Shown here: in pieces, positions 18,582 through 27,914 of the stretch
Position numbering within the stretch: position 1 is the stretch's first letter
Layout of the letters: each line of letters opens with the position of its first letter
DNA from: an uncultured Lachnospiraceae bacterium
GTDB lineage: Bacteria > Bacillota > Clostridia > Lachnospirales > Lachnospiraceae
Direction: 5' to 3'
Length of the DNA: 64,000 bases
NCBI GenBank assembly: GCA_944380605.1
Contig: CALWIA010000015.1
Span: 1 to 64,000, forward strand
Translations under genes and position numbers: made by a program
Notes under the pieces: generated by a model
The model's input: only the letters and a program-made list of their open reading frames with translations
What the model was told of the DNA's origin: nothing
The model's database searches: none

Positions 18582-18950
18582 TTACAGTACTTCCGGAGCC
18601 AGGGAAACAATCTTCATGAACTGCTTCTCTCTCAGCTCTCTCGCAACCGGTCCGAAGATACGGGTGCCTCTCGGAGTCTTGTCGTCCTTGATAATTACTG
18701 CTGCGTTCTCATCGAACTTGATATAGGAACCGTCTTTGCGGCGCGCGCCCTTTACGGTGCGGACCACAACTGCCTTTACAACGTCGCCCTTCTTTACAAC
18801 ACCGCCTGGCGTTGCATCTTTGACGCTGGCAACGATAATATCGCCAATATTCGCATATCTTCTGGTAGAGCCGCCCATAACACGGATGCAAAGCAGTTCT
18901 TTCGCACCGGTATTATCAGCAACCTTCAGTCTGGTTTCCTGCTGAATCAT
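18582..18950 (-). CDS. rplN: Large ribosomal subunit protein L14 (uL14)
   Basis: This 122-residue protein at the subunit interface begins [28 protein letters not shown], highly conserved in bacteria. It ends [12 protein letters not shown]. It lies between rpsQ and rplX. Confidence 0.98.
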   Translation of the reverse strand: MIQQETRLKVADNTGAKELLCIRVMGGSTRRYANIGDIIVASVKDATPGGVVKKGDVVKAVVVRTVKGARRKDGSYIKFDENAAVIIKDDKTPRGTRIFGPVARELREKQFMKIVSLAPEVL

Positions 18951-18992
18951 GCCTGATACCCCTTTCTTTCACCGCGGCTGCCGCGGCACTGA

Positions 18993-19247
18993 TTATTTCG
19001 CTTTCTCAACGATCTCCACAAGTCTCCATCTTTTGTCCTTGGAAAGCGGTCTGGTTTCCATAACTCTTACGGTATCTCCGATGGCGCACTCGTTCTTTTC
19101 GTCATGTGCTTTCAGTTTATAGGTTCTCTTTACGATCTTGCCGTATAAAGGATGCTTTACGTGGTCTTCGATTGCCACAACGATGGTCTTGTCCATCTTG
19201 TCGCTTACGACTTTACCGGTACGTGTCTTTCTCAAATTTCTTTCCAC
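18993..19247 (-). CDS. rpsQ: Small ribosomal subunit protein S17 (uS17)
   Basis: This 84-residue OB-fold protein binds 16S helices 7 and 11. It begins [24 protein letters not shown] and contains [19 protein letters not shown]. It lies between rpmC and rplN. Confidence 0.98.
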   Translation of the reverse strand: MERNLRKTRTGKVVSDKMDKTIVVAIEDHVKHPLYGKIVKRTYKLKAHDEKNECAIGDTVRVMETRPLSKDKRWRLVEIVEKAK

Positions 19248-19318
19248 GACTTTTTTTCTCCTCTCATATTCTGCGGTGACAGTCTCCGGACCGGCTTAAA
19301 GCGCCGGCCGCAGGAGCA

Positions 19319-19525
19319 TTACGCCATTTTGGACTTTTCCGTAATAACAGTCTGAATTCTGGCGATGTTTCTGCGAACCTCTTTGATTCTGCTGGTGTTG
19401 TCCAGCTGGTTCGTCGCATTCTGAAATCTCAGATTGAAAAGTTCTTTCTTCGCTGCTACCAGTTCTTCGTTTAACTCCGCAGCGGTCTTTGCCTTCAAAT
19501 CTTCTACGTACTTATTCGTTCTCAC
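19319..19525 (-). CDS. rpmC: Large ribosomal subunit protein L29 (uL29)
   Basis: This is a 68-residue L29 at the tunnel exit (trigger factor and SRP docking site). I choose the GTG at 19525 ([13 protein letters not shown]), since the AAGGCGGTGAT sequence aligns with the anti-Shine-Dalgarno at correct spacing; a GTG nine bases earlier would be too close. It overlaps the rplP end by 14 bp, so translation is coupled. Confidence 0.95.
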   Translation of the reverse strand: MRTNKYVEDLKAKTAAELNEELVAAKKELFNLRFQNATNQLDNTSRIKEVRRNIARIQTVITEKSKMA

Positions 19526-19952
19526 TGTTATCACCGCCTTCTAAATCTGCCTTAGCAGCAATCTTACATTTACAGGGCAACTTGTGCATGGCAAGACGCA
19601 GCGCCTCGCGGGCAGTCTCTTCCGGTACGCCGGCAATTTCGAACATCACACGGCCCGGCTTTACTACCGCTACCCAGTACTCCAGCGCGCCTTTACCGGA
19701 ACCCATACGGGTTTCCGCGGGCTTCGCGGTTACGGGCTTATCCGGGAAAATCTTGATCCAAACTTTACCGCCACGCTTGATGTAACGGGTCATGGCGATA
19801 CGGGCTGCTTCTATCTGGTTGGACTTGATCCAACACGGCTCCAGAGCGACTAAACCATACTCACCGTTGGAAATGGTGTTGCCTCTTAAGGCTTTGCCAG
19901 CCATGCTTCCACGGAACTGTTTACGACGCTTTACCCTCTTGGGCATTAACAT
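19512..19952 (-). CDS. rplP: Large ribosomal subunit protein L16 (uL16)
   Basis: This 146-residue protein positions the A-site tRNA in the 50S subunit. It begins [21 protein letters not shown] and contains the conserved [19 protein letters not shown]. The start overlaps the rpsC stop by one base (TAATG). It ends in an acidic tail, [10 protein letters not shown]. Confidence 0.98.
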   Translation of the reverse strand: MLMPKRVKRRKQFRGSMAGKALRGNTISNGEYGLVALEPCWIKSNQIEAARIAMTRYIKRGGKVWIKIFPDKPVTAKPAETRMGSGKGALEYWVAVVKPGRVMFEIAGVPEETAREALRLAMHKLPCKCKIAAKADLEGGDNSENE

Positions 19953-20608
19953 TATTTATCGCTCCCTTCCTTGTTTCCCTTAGTTGGAAGTACTTCGCCT
20001 TTATAGATCCATACCTTTACGCCGATTTTGCCGTAGGTGGTGTCTGCCTCAGCGAATCCATAGTCAATATCTGCTCTCAGTGTCTGCAGCGGAATGGTTC
20101 CCTCGCTGTAGAACTCGGTACGGGCGATATCCGCTCCGCCCAGACGGCCTGCGCAGGCAGCCTTGATGCCTTTTACGCCAGCCTTCATGGAACGGCCCAT
20201 GCTGGACTTCATAGCCCGACGGAAGGAAACACGGTTCTCCAGCTGCTGCGCGATGTTCTCGGCAACCAGCTGCGCATCCCGGTCCGGTCTCTTGATCTCT
20301 TTGATGTCGATGAACAGCTTCTTGGCGGTCATCTTCTGGACTTCCGCTTTCAGCTTCTCGATTTCCGCGCCGCCCTTGCCGATTACCACGCCGGGCTTCG
20401 CCGTATAAACGATCACCTTTACCCGATCGGAAGCTCTTTCGATCTCGATTTTGGAGATACCGGAATTGTACAGTCTCTTTTTCAGGAATTTTCTGATCTT
20501 ATAATCTTCCACCAGATTGTCCGCGAAATCCGCTTCCGCGTACCATCTGGAATCCCAGTCTTTGATAACACCGACTCTTAAGCCGTGTGGATTCACTTTC
20601 TGTCCCAT
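19952..20608 (-). CDS. rpsC: Small ribosomal subunit protein S3 (uS3)
   Basis: This 218-residue protein at the mRNA entry tunnel begins [24 protein letters not shown]. The KH domain contains [16 protein letters not shown]. The C-terminal domain includes the conserved [19 protein letters not shown]. It lies between rplV and rplP. Confidence 0.98.
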   Translation of the reverse strand: MGQKVNPHGLRVGVIKDWDSRWYAEADFADNLVEDYKIRKFLKKRLYNSGISKIEIERASDRVKVIVYTAKPGVVIGKGGAEIEKLKAEVQKMTAKKLFIDIKEIKRPDRDAQLVAENIAQQLENRVSFRRAMKSSMGRSMKAGVKGIKAACAGRLGGADIARTEFYSEGTIPLQTLRADIDYGFAEADTTYGKIGVKVWIYKGEVLPTKGNKEGSDK

Positions 20609-20617
20609 ATTTGCCTC

Positions 20618-21004
20618 CTATCTCTCATTCAGCACAACCGTGATATGGCTGGTTCTCTTCTCGATTCTGTACGCTCTGCCCTGCGCTCTCGGCTTGATCC
20701 GCTTCATCGTCGGTCCCTTGTTGGCATAGCACTCTTCCACATACAGGTTGTCTCTGCTTAAGCCGTTGTTGTTCTCCGCGTTGGCGATTGCCGACTCCAG
20801 CAGTTTCTTGATCAGTGAAGAAGCATATCTGGGATTGTAGGTTACGATACCAAGTGCTGTCTGCACGTCTTTGCCTCTGATGGCATCTAATACGAAGCAT
20901 GCTTTCTGGACAGATACTCTGGCGTAGGATAACTTCGCGGAGGGTCTGGTGTCCTTCTGAGCATTTCTTTCTCTCTTAATCTGACTTCTATGTCCTTTAG
21001 CCAT
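20618..21004 (-). CDS. rplV: Large ribosomal subunit protein L22 (uL22)
   Basis: This 128-residue protein has a beta-hairpin lining the exit tunnel constriction (GPTMKRIKPRAQGRAYRI, wild-type looking for macrolide contact). The N-terminal 15 residues are a basic extension, MAKGHRSQIKRER. It lies between rpsS and rpsC. Confidence 0.97.
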   Translation of the reverse strand: MAKGHRSQIKRERNAQKDTRPSAKLSYARVSVQKACFVLDAIRGKDVQTALGIVTYNPRYASSLIKKLLESAIANAENNNGLSRDNLYVEECYANKGPTMKRIKPRAQGRAYRIEKRTSHITVVLNER

Positions 21005-21032
21005 TGCTATAACCTCCTTTCAACTCTGACGA

Positions 21033-21311
21033 TTAACGTTTGGTCTTCTTCTCGTCTTTGCCGTGGCCTCTGTAGGTTCTGGTAGCCACGAATTCACCCA
21101 GCTTATGTCCAACCATATCTTCGGTGATATATACCGGAACATGCTTTCTGCCGTCGTGAACTGCGATTGTATGTCCAACCATCTGCGGGAAGATTGTAGA
21201 ACGGCGGGACCAGGTCTTGATGACCTGCTTCTGTCCGGCTGCATTCATCGCATCTACCTTTTTCAGCAGATGTGCATCTGCAAATGGTCCTTTTTTAAGT
21301 GAACGTCCCAT
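21033..21311 (-). CDS. rpsS: Small ribosomal subunit protein S19 (uS19)
   Basis: This 92-residue protein of the 30S head begins [23 protein letters not shown]. It has the conserved [22 protein letters not shown] and [15 protein letters not shown] blocks. It lies between rplB and rplV. Confidence 0.98.
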   Translation of the reverse strand: MGRSLKKGPFADAHLLKKVDAMNAAGQKQVIKTWSRRSTIFPQMVGHTIAVHDGRKHVPVYITEDMVGHKLGEFVATRTYRGHGKDEKKTKR

Positions 21312-21330
21312 ATGGTTTTTCCTCCTTCAA

Positions 21331-22176
21331 CTATTTGATGGTCTTGCCATCGCGTCTTCTTACGATCAACTTGTTAGACTGCTTGTTTTTCTTTCTGGTC
21401 TTCAGACCCAGAGCAGGCTTGCCCCACGGAGTGCTGGGACCCGGACGGCCGATACCGGTCTTGCCTTCGCCGCCGCCGTGCGGATGGTCGTTGGGGTTCA
21501 TAACAGAACCGCGGACAGTAGGACGGATACCCATATGACGTTTTCTTCCGGCTTTACCGATGTTGATCAGGTTGTGCTCGCCGTTGCCCACAACGCCGAT
21601 GGTGGCGCGGCAGACAATGGGAACCATACGCATCTCGCCTGAAGGAAGTCTTAAAGTGGCATATTTGCCTTCTTTAGCCATTAACTGCGCTGCGTTGCCG
21701 GCGGAACGAACCAGCTGGCCGCCCTTTCCGGGATACAGCTCGATGTTGTGGATCTGCGCACCTACCGGAACCTCGCTTAAGGGCAGGCAGTTGCCTACCT
21801 TGGCTTCTGCGTGAGGGCCGCTCATAACCTTCATGCCGTCGGTCAGGCCTTCGGGAGCCAGGATATAGGACTTGGTTCCGTCTTCGTAGCAGATCAGCGC
21901 GATGTTGGCGCTTCTGTTGGGATCGTATTCGATTCCGATAACCGTTGCCGGGATATTATCTTTGGAATTTCTCTTGAAATCCACCAGTCTGTATTTTCTT
22001 CTGTTGCCGCCTCCGCGGTGTCTTACAGTGATTTTGCCCTGATTGTTGCGGCCGGCATTCTTCTTTAAAGAAACGACCAGAGATTTCTCCGGAGCCTTCT
22101 TCGTAATCTCGCTGAAGTCGGAGCCAGTCATATTTCTTCTGGAAGGTGTATATGGGTTGTATGTTTTAATTCCCAT
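21331..22176 (-). CDS. rplB: Large ribosomal subunit protein L2 (uL2)
   Basis: This 281-residue protein is essential for subunit joining and peptidyl transferase. It begins [24 protein letters not shown] and contains the peptidyl-transferase-proximal [18 protein letters not shown] region ([17 protein letters not shown]) with the critical histidine. It is separated from rplW by 100 bp in which I see only a ribosome site. Confidence 0.98.
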   Translation of the reverse strand: MGIKTYNPYTPSRRNMTGSDFSEITKKAPEKSLVVSLKKNAGRNNQGKITVRHRGGGNRRKYRLVDFKRNSKDNIPATVIGIEYDPNRSANIALICYEDGTKSYILAPEGLTDGMKVMSGPHAEAKVGNCLPLSEVPVGAQIHNIELYPGKGGQLVRSAGNAAQLMAKEGKYATLRLPSGEMRMVPIVCRATIGVVGNGEHNLINIGKAGRKRHMGIRPTVRGSVMNPNDHPHGGGEGKTGIGRPGPSTPWGKPALGLKTRKKNKQSNKLIVRRRDGKTIK

Positions 22177-22276
22177 GGTGAAACTCCTTTCAACTTCTCA
22201 TTTCAACGCATCCGCGTGTTTCGTTTATCACGGCTCATACGGCCGTATAGCTTCTTATACGGGTTTCAGACGGCTC

Positions 22277-22576
22277 TTACAGTCCGCTGAATACCTCGAT
22301 CTCTTTGCTGTCTTCCGTCAGCTGCACGATGGCCTTTTTGGTCTTCGCCGTTCTGCCCACGGTCATGCCTCTTCTTTTCTTCTTGCCATCCAGGTTCATG
22401 GTGTTGACACGAGCCACCTTGGTGCCCGGGAACATCTTCTCGACAGCTTCTTTGATCTGGCTCTTGTTGGCTTCCGTATGCACCAGGAAGGTGTATTTTC
22501 TTTCAGCCATAGCGTTCATGCTCTTCTCGGTAATAACCGGTTTGAGGATTACGTCGTAATATTGAATGGTAGCCAT
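22277..22576 (-). CDS. rplW: Large ribosomal subunit protein L23 (uL23)
   Basis: This 99-residue protein at the tunnel exit is the docking site for trigger factor and SRP. It begins [21 protein letters not shown] and has the [13 protein letters not shown] loop. Its start overlaps the rplD stop by one base. Confidence 0.98.
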   Translation of the reverse strand: MATIQYYDVILKPVITEKSMNAMAERKYTFLVHTEANKSQIKEAVEKMFPGTKVARVNTMNLDGKKKRRGMTVGRTAKTKKAIVQLTEDSKEIEVFSGL

Positions 22577-23196
22577 TATGCGTACACCTCCTCGATATTT
22601 GCAACGGCCGCCTTGGTAGCGACTACCGTGTTGTACTTCAGGATATCGTATACATTGATGGTGTTGACCGCCGCGGTCTTCACATCCGGAATGTTTCTGG
22701 CGGAAATCGCCGCGTTGGTGCTGCCCTCGTCCAGAACCACCAGGGCCTTGGAAACCTTCAGGTTGTTCATCACGTTTACGAACTTCTTGGTCTTGATCTC
22801 GTCAAACTTGATCTCGTCCACAACGATGAACTTGTTCTCGTTGACTCTGCTGGTCAGCGCGGACTTCAGAGCCGCTCTCTTTTCTTTCTTGTTCAGGCGA
22901 ATGGTGTAATCCCGGGGAGTGGGAGCAAATACCATGCCGCCGCCCTTCCACTGGGGCGCTCTCGTGGAACCCTGTCTCGCGTGGCCGGTTCCTTTCTGTC
23001 TCCAGGGCTTTCTGCCGCCGCCGGATACCTCAGAACGGGTTTTGGCTTTCTGGGTGCCCTGGCGCTTGTTGGCCAGCTGGGCAACGACAGCCATATGAAC
23101 CAGATGCTCGTTGACATCTACGCCGAACACGGCATCGTTCAGTTCTAAAGTACCTACTTCTTTACCTTCCATATTGTAAACAGCTACGTTTGCCAT
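22576..23196 (-). CDS. rplD: Large ribosomal subunit protein L4 (uL4)
   Basis: Start at [15 protein letters not shown] (23196, 206 residues), since AGGAGG precedes it; an upstream in-frame start would overlap rplC. The extended loop [23 protein letters not shown] reaches the exit tunnel. L4 is the S10-operon autoregulator in enteric bacteria; whether it is here is unknown. Confidence 0.97.
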   Translation of the reverse strand: MANVAVYNMEGKEVGTLELNDAVFGVDVNEHLVHMAVVAQLANKRQGTQKAKTRSEVSGGGRKPWRQKGTGHARQGSTRAPQWKGGGMVFAPTPRDYTIRLNKKEKRAALKSALTSRVNENKFIVVDEIKFDEIKTKKFVNVMNNLKVSKALVVLDEGSTNAAISARNIPDVKTAAVNTINVYDILKYNTVVATKAAVANIEEVYA

Positions 23197-23225
23197 TTCA
23201 GTATTCCTCCTTTCCTGTAAAAGCA

Positions 23226-23858
23226 TTAAACTGCTTTTACCGTTTCCTTCAGCGTTACTAAGGCCTTCTTCGGTCCGGGAACCGCGCCCTTGACCAGAAT
23301 CAGGTTGTTCTCAGCATCCACGCGAACCACTTCCAGATTCTGAATGGTAACCTTCTTGTGGCCCATGTGTCCGGGCATTCCTTTTCCCTTGAATACCTTG
23401 CTGGGATCGGAGCAGGCGCCGTTGGAACCCTGATGTCTGTGGAACTTGGAACCGTGAGCCATGGGTCCTCTGTGCTGTCCGTGTCTCTTAATCGCGCCCT
23501 GGAAACCTTTTCCTTTGGAAATCGCCGTCGCGTCGATCTTGTCGCCGGCCGCGAAAATGTCAGCCTTGATCTCATCCTTTACGGAATACTCTTCCGCGTT
23601 GTCAAACTTCAGTTCGCGGACAAATCTCTTGTAGGAAACGCCAGCCTTGTCAAAATGGCCCTTTAACGGCTTGGTAACCAGCTTTTCTCTCTTGTCCACA
23701 AAGCCGACCTGTACGGCCTTGTATCCGTCGTTCTCCACAGTCTTAACCTGGGTCACCACGCAGGGACCAGCCTGAAGAACGGTTACGGGAGTCAAAACTC
23801 CTTCGTCGTTGAAGATCTGAGTCATTCCGACTTTTGTAGCTAAAATCGCTTTCTTCAT
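23226..23858 (-). CDS. rplC: Large ribosomal subunit protein L3 (uL3)
   Basis: This 210-residue early-assembly protein begins [20 protein letters not shown]. It contains the long loop [22 protein letters not shown] near the peptidyl transferase centre. It lies between rpsJ (95-bp gap) and rplD. Confidence 0.98.
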   Translation of the reverse strand: MKKAILATKVGMTQIFNDEGVLTPVTVLQAGPCVVTQVKTVENDGYKAVQVGFVDKREKLVTKPLKGHFDKAGVSYKRFVRELKFDNAEEYSVKDEIKADIFAAGDKIDATAISKGKGFQGAIKRHGQHRGPMAHGSKFHRHQGSNGACSDPSKVFKGKGMPGHMGHKKVTIQNLEVVRVDAENNLILVKGAVPGPKKALVTLKETVKAV

Positions 23859-23953
23859 TCCTTTTAACCTCCTGTTTTGAATCTACAGCGGAACGCATCT
23901 GCGTTCATCCTAGAACAGGCTCTATATTAACCTTTTCTGGATTTCAAAATTAA

Positions 23954-24274
23954 TTACTTTTTGTTCTTCATCTTGATGTCGATGAATACGCCTGCCGGCA
24001 TCTCCAGTCTGGACAGCGCTTCCACCGTCTTGGGATTGGGGGAAATGATGTCGATCAGTCTCTTGTGGGTTCTCTGCTCGAACTGCTCTCTGGAATCTTT
24101 GTACTTGTGTACGGCTCTCAGAATCGTCACAACTTCCTTCTTCGTGGGCAGCGGCACCGGTCCGCTCACCTGAGATCCCGTCTTTTTCACAGTGTCGATG
24201 ATTTTGCCTGCCGACTGATCCACCAGCTGGTGATCATACGCCTTCAGTGTGATTCTCATTACTTGACTTGCCAT
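23954..24274 (-). CDS. rpsJ: Small ribosomal subunit protein S10 (uS10, NusE)
   Basis: This 106-residue protein of the 30S head is also the antitermination factor NusE. It begins [25 protein letters not shown] and contains [35 protein letters not shown]. It is the first gene of the S10-spc superoperon. An AAAGGAGGCGAC ribosome site and a long structured leader precede it. Confidence 0.98.
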   Translation of the reverse strand: MASQVMRITLKAYDHQLVDQSAGKIIDTVKKTGSQVSGPVPLPTKKEVVTILRAVHKYKDSREQFEQRTHKRLIDIISPNPKTVEALSRLEMPAGVFIDIKMKNKK

Positions 24275-24500
24275 AAAAAAAGTCGCCTCCTTTTCGCACT
24301 TTTACATGAAGTACGACAAGCGGTGACTGTACACGTTTCCGGGTGTATCATCTTCTTCAATGCACACCGTTTCTACATCTTGCCTGCAGAATATCTGTTT
24401 GTACAGTGACTTGTCGCCAGTTTTCTAACTTGACATTCGCTCCACGGAAAACCTGCCTCGGCGGGCAGCAACCTCACGCTTCAACGCTATCATGTCACAG
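24275..24500 (-). ncRNA. Structured 5' leader of the S10 operon
   Basis: The mRNA leader of about 225 nt holds a long-range stem: GACAAG plus ACTGTACA (24400-24415 region) pairs with TGTACAGT plus CTTGTC (24315-24333 region). It encloses roughly 65 nt with a smaller ACAC/GTGT hairpin (24331-24346). No T-run follows, so it is not a terminator. The position suggests ribosomal protein or NusE-linked control; I do not recognise a named leader class. Confidence 0.55.
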
Positions 24501-24507
24501 CCTTGTA

Positions 24508-24536
24508 AGCATAGCATATTTTTCTTGGTATTGCAA
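24508..24536 (-). promoter_or_regulatory. Probable promoter of the S10-spc operon
   Basis: Minus-strand TTGCAA (24531-24536), 17-bp spacer, TATGCT (24508-24513), in an A-rich setting. Each hexamer matches four of six consensus bases. It is the best candidate upstream of the structured leader. Confidence 0.6.
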
Positions 24537-24607
24537 GCACTTTTTTCTGATTTTATCCGGATGCCCGCCGGCGCAGGCGCGGCGGCCGCCCGGCCGGCAT
24601 ATCGCGC

Positions 24608-24650
24608 AAAAAACATCCGGAACCGCCGCGGTTTCCCGCCGTCCCGGATG
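24608..24650 (-). terminator. Terminator of the cell-wall-repeat gene upstream of S10
   Basis: CATCCGG (24644-24650 side) pairs with CCGGATG, with further GC pairing inside, followed by six T on the minus strand (24608-24613). It separates the secreted-protein gene from the S10 promoter. Confidence 0.8.
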
Positions 24651-24688
24651 CCTGCGTCATTTCTTCTTATAATATAGGAGAGAACCCA

Positions 24689-26047
24689 TTAGTCCCACCA
24701 GATCGGCTCTTCCGCTTCTCTGCCGATCACCTCACCGGCGCCCACCGCCATATCGTTGACCGCCGTGATCTCGCCGGTGCTGTTGGTGGTGTACTCCGTG
24801 CCGTCCGCGTCTTTGGTGCCGGACGCGTTCTTTTTGATCTTGCCGGAGGTGTTGACCAGATAGGTCTTGCCGCCGGGTATGGTAATGGCCTGGTACTTGG
24901 TTCCGTCTTCCGCCTTCTGCAGCTTGCCCATATAATACAGCTTGCTGTTTTCCACTCCCGTATAGCCCTTGCCGGAAGAAGTAAAGTAGTACTCAGTCAC
25001 ATTGCCGTCGCCTTCCTCGATGTCTTCCTTGCCTTTCAGAGGCGTGCGGTCGTTGACGTCAAAGAAATACGCGGTGTACTCTTCCATGCTGCTGTTGGAA
25101 TAGACCTTGATCAGGCCGTAGACCGGACTGCCCAGTTCGTCGAACAGATAGGTCTTGCCGTTGATCCGGTCAAAATCGCTCACCGTCGCTTCGCCCTTGA
25201 CCGGTCCCACCTTGGGTTTTCCATCTCTGGAAAAATAGAACCAGTCCACGTCGTCGGCATATCCTGCCAGCTCTTCCGGCGGCTCCGCCGAATACCAGCC
25301 GGTCACCGCCTTGCCGTCGCTTCCATAGAAACGATAGCCTTCCAGGGTTCCGTCGTCATTGTCCTCCAGATTGACCCAGCCGGTCTGCATGGCGCCGTAC
25401 TCGTCGAAGCAGTAATAGGTGCCGTCGATCCGCTTTTCTCCGTAGTCCCCGTCGTCCTCTTCATCCGGCACGTACTTCTTTCCGCTGGAGTTGAAATAGT
25501 ACCAGCACTTGCCGTCATAGTCGCCGTAGGGCTCCCACTCGTAATCGTTCTCGTCTTCCGGCGGCTCCAGCTTGTGCCAGCCCACCAGGGCCGCGCCGTC
25601 GGAACCGGCAAAGTACATGTTGTCATCCACCCAGCCGGTCTGCATCATGCCTTCTTCGTCAAAGTAGTACCACTTTCCGCTGATCTTTTTCCAGCCGTCC
25701 ATCATGGCCTTGCCGCTGTCGTTAAAGTAGTACCAGTAGATGCCGTCGGTTCTTCCGTTGGGGCTGGTATCCAGCTCCATCCATTTTCCGGAAACCATAA
25801 TGCCGTTTTCATCCACGTAGTAGTACTCGTCCACCCAGCTGCTCACCGCCATACGGCCGCTGCCGTCCAGGTACCGCCAGAGATTGTCATTGCCCCGTCT
25901 CCACTCGTAGGTCACCCGGTATCCGTCCGAATCATAATACACCCAACTGCCGTCTTCCGACGCCCAGCCCGCCGCGTATGCCGCCATGGAGCTTCCGGCA
26001 GCCAGCGCCGCGGTCAGCGCCAGTATGGCCAGTCCCTTGTTTTTCAT
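24689..26047 (-). CDS. Large secreted protein built of choline-binding-like cell-wall repeats
   Basis: This 452-residue protein has a clear signal peptide (MKNKGLAILALTAALAAGSSMAAYA). Nearly the whole mature part is repeats of the WYY/F-x-x-x-G-x-M-x-TGW type, many degenerate and with long acidic spacers (for example PPEDENDYEWEPYGDYDG near residue 165). There is no catalytic domain, so it may be a wall-binding adhesin or a structural protein. It forms a single-gene unit with its own promoter (26087-26115) and terminator, lodged between the tuf and S10 blocks. Confidence 0.85.
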   Translation of the reverse strand: MKNKGLAILALTAALAAGSSMAAYAAGWASEDGSWVYYDSDGYRVTYEWRRGNDNLWRYLDGSGRMAVSSWVDEYYYVDENGIMVSGKWMELDTSPNGRTDGIYWYYFNDSGKAMMDGWKKISGKWYYFDEEGMMQTGWVDDNMYFAGSDGAALVGWHKLEPPEDENDYEWEPYGDYDGKCWYYFNSSGKKYVPDEEDDGDYGEKRIDGTYYCFDEYGAMQTGWVNLEDNDDGTLEGYRFYGSDGKAVTGWYSAEPPEELAGYADDVDWFYFSRDGKPKVGPVKGEATVSDFDRINGKTYLFDELGSPVYGLIKVYSNSSMEEYTAYFFDVNDRTPLKGKEDIEEGDGNVTEYYFTSSGKGYTGVENSKLYYMGKLQKAEDGTKYQAITIPGGKTYLVNTSGKIKKNASGTKDADGTEYTTNSTGEITAVNDMAVGAGEVIGREAEEPIWWD

Positions 26048-26086
26048 ATTGTCCTCTCCTTCGTATGGTGCAATTTCCTATCTTTT

Positions 26087-26115
26087 ATTGTAGCAGGACA
26101 ACCGTATTTATTCAA
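26087..26115 (-). promoter_or_regulatory. Promoter of the 24689-26047 gene
   Basis: Minus-strand TTGAAT (26110-26115), 17-bp spacer, TACAAT (26087-26092), about 40 bp before the ATG. It is back-to-back with the plus-strand promoter at 26166-26194. Confidence 0.72.
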
Positions 26116-26165
26116 TCAGAAATATCTTTCAATTCTATTACAAATGGGGATTTTTGCTGTTTTTA

Positions 26166-26194
26166 TTGACGCTTCCGGCCCCTTCGGCTATAAT
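26166..26194 (+). promoter_or_regulatory. Sigma-A promoter of the methyltransferase gene
   Basis: TTGACG (26166-26171), exactly 17 bp, perfect TATAAT (26189-26194), facing the plus-strand gene at 26243. Confidence 0.88.
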
Positions 26195-26242
26195 CGGCAG
26201 TGATGAATACAGGAATCTGTCAGAAGAAAGGCTGGTGCGCGC

Positions 26243-27106
26243 ATGATCTGGGCGGCAAACAACTGGAAAGACTATGAAGTAATCGACTGCTCCAACGGAG
26301 AAAAACTGGAGCGATGGGGGGATTATCTGCTGATCCGGCCGGACCCGCAGGTGATCTGGGACACGCCCCGCCGGCACCCCGGCTGGAAATACCCCAACGG
26401 CCATTACCATCGCAGCGCCAGAGGCGGCGGCCAGTGGGAGTTTTTTGACCTGCCTCAGCAGTGGAGCATCGGCTATCGGGATCTGACCTTTCATTTAAAA
26501 CCCTTCAGTTTCAAACACACCGGCCTATTTCCGGAACAGGCCGCCAACTGGGATTGGTTCAGAGACAAGATCCGCAGCGCCGGCCGGCCGGTAAAAGTGC
26601 TGAACCTGTTCGCCTACACCGGCGGCGCCACGCTGGCGGCCGCCAAAGCCGGTGCTTCCGTGACCCACATCGACGCTTCCAAAGGCATGGTCACCTGGGC
26701 CAGGGAAAACGCAAAAGCCAGCGGACTGGAAAACGCTCCCATCCGCTGGATCGTAGACGACTGCGTCAAATTCGTGGAGCGGGAGATCCGGCGGGGCAGC
26801 CGCTACGACGCCGTCATCATGGATCCGCCCTCCTACGGCCGCGGCCCCAAAGGCGAGATCTGGAAAATCGAAGACGCCATCCATCCGCTGATCCGGCTGT
26901 GCGCCGGCCTGCTGTCCGACCGGCCGCTGTTCTTCCTGATCAACTCTTATACCACCGGACTGGCGCCTTCGGTTCTGACCTATATGCTTTCCACGGAGGT
27001 GGCCCGCCGCCACGGCGGAACCGTATCTTCCGAGGAAGTGGGCCTTCCGGTGACGGAAAGCGGCCTGATGCTGCCCTGCGGCGCCTCCGGACGCTGGGAA
27101 GCCTAG
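26243..27106 (+). CDS. Class I SAM-dependent methyltransferase, RlmI/RlmK-like, without PUA domain
   Basis: This 287-residue protein has a Rossmann methyltransferase core: the SAM loop LNLFAYTGGATLAAAKAG near residue 120, acidic strand end HIDASKG, and the catalytic-type motif MDPPSYGRG near residue 193. These match the COG1092 family of rRNA cytosine methyltransferases. The N-terminal PUA RNA-binding domain of RlmI is absent; the first 90 residues are instead a short beta-rich region (YLLIRPDPQVIW...). This shorter version is common in Firmicutes and its substrate is not established. It is one of the few plus-strand genes and converges on the HAD gene. Confidence 0.82.
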   Translation: MIWAANNWKDYEVIDCSNGEKLERWGDYLLIRPDPQVIWDTPRRHPGWKYPNGHYHRSARGGGQWEFFDLPQQWSIGYRDLTFHLKPFSFKHTGLFPEQAANWDWFRDKIRSAGRPVKVLNLFAYTGGATLAAAKAGASVTHIDASKGMVTWARENAKASGLENAPIRWIVDDCVKFVEREIRRGSRYDAVIMDPPSYGRGPKGEIWKIEDAIHPLIRLCAGLLSDRPLFFLINSYTTGLAPSVLTYMLSTEVARRHGGTVSSEEVGLPVTESGLMLPCGASGRWEA

Positions 27107-27123
27107 GCCCTCCCGGCCCGGTT

Positions 27124-27828
27124 TCAGACGGCGAAGGGCGCAATGCCCAGCACGTCCGCCAGCTGCAGAAGGCTGTGAATGATATAATCCGGATGCACGT
27201 CTTCCGGCCGCGCGTCCCGCTGCCGGACCAGCCAGCAGGTATCCAGCCCCGCGTCATGTCCGCCCTGGATATCGGAGGTCAGCGAATCTCCGATGACCAG
27301 GGCGGTTTCTTTTCGAAAATCCGGAATATGAGCCTCCACATAGACAAAAAACTCCCGGGACGGCTTTCCGCAGCCGATTCTTTCGGAAATAAACATGTCC
27401 TGAAAATATCCCGTCAGCCCGGCGCCGTTCATGCGGAACACCTGGGTTTCTTCCACGCCGTTGGTAATCACATACAGGCGGAACTCTTTCTGCAGCCGCG
27501 CCAGAACCTGGTGCACATACGGCATTTCCTGGGTGCCCCGGTTCAGATAGGACCGGTATACCCGTTCCCACGCCCGGCCGTCCACCTGCTTTCCATACCG
27601 TTCCATAAACGCGGCGAACCGGGTATTTACTCCTTCTTCCACAGAAATCTCCCGCCGTTCGATCTTTTTCCACAGTGCGTCGTTCATGGTTTTATACGTC
27701 CGATACCGTTCTTCCGTCCAGTCCTCTCCCATGTCGCGCATCAGGCACCGGAAGGATTCTTTCTCATTGGCGTCAAAATCCAGCAGCGTGTTGTCCACGT
27801 CAAACAGCAGTACATCGTAATGTTTCAT
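27124..27828 (-). CDS. HAD-family phosphatase, YjjG-like nucleotidase
   Basis: This 234-residue protein has all four HAD motifs: FDVDNTLLD (nucleophile Asp), ITNG, GCGKPSREFF (Lys) and IGDSLTSDIQGG (acidic pair). A helical cap follows motif I. The pattern fits the YjjG/YfnB group that dephosphorylates pyrimidine nucleotides. It lies downstream of tuf beyond a strong terminator and converges with the methyltransferase gene (17-bp gap). No promoter of its own was seen, so it may depend on tuf read-through. Confidence 0.82.
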   Translation of the reverse strand: MKHYDVLLFDVDNTLLDFDANEKESFRCLMRDMGEDWTEERYRTYKTMNDALWKKIERREISVEEGVNTRFAAFMERYGKQVDGRAWERVYRSYLNRGTQEMPYVHQVLARLQKEFRLYVITNGVEETQVFRMNGAGLTGYFQDMFISERIGCGKPSREFFVYVEAHIPDFRKETALVIGDSLTSDIQGGHDAGLDTCWLVRQRDARPEDVHPDYIIHSLLQLADVLGIAPFAV

Positions 27829-27871
27829 ATCGGCCTCCTGCCCCTCTCTCCATCCGCGTCTTCCGCGAAAG

Positions 27872-27900
27872 AAAAAGGCTTCCAGGAAAACCTGGAAGCC
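27872..27900 (-). terminator. Terminator of tuf
   Basis: A perfect 10-bp stem GGCTTCCAGG/CCTGGAAGCC with a 4-nt loop and a T5 run on the minus strand, 14 bp past the tuf stop codon. Confidence 0.95.
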
Positions 27901-27914
27901 TGATTTTGGTTCAA

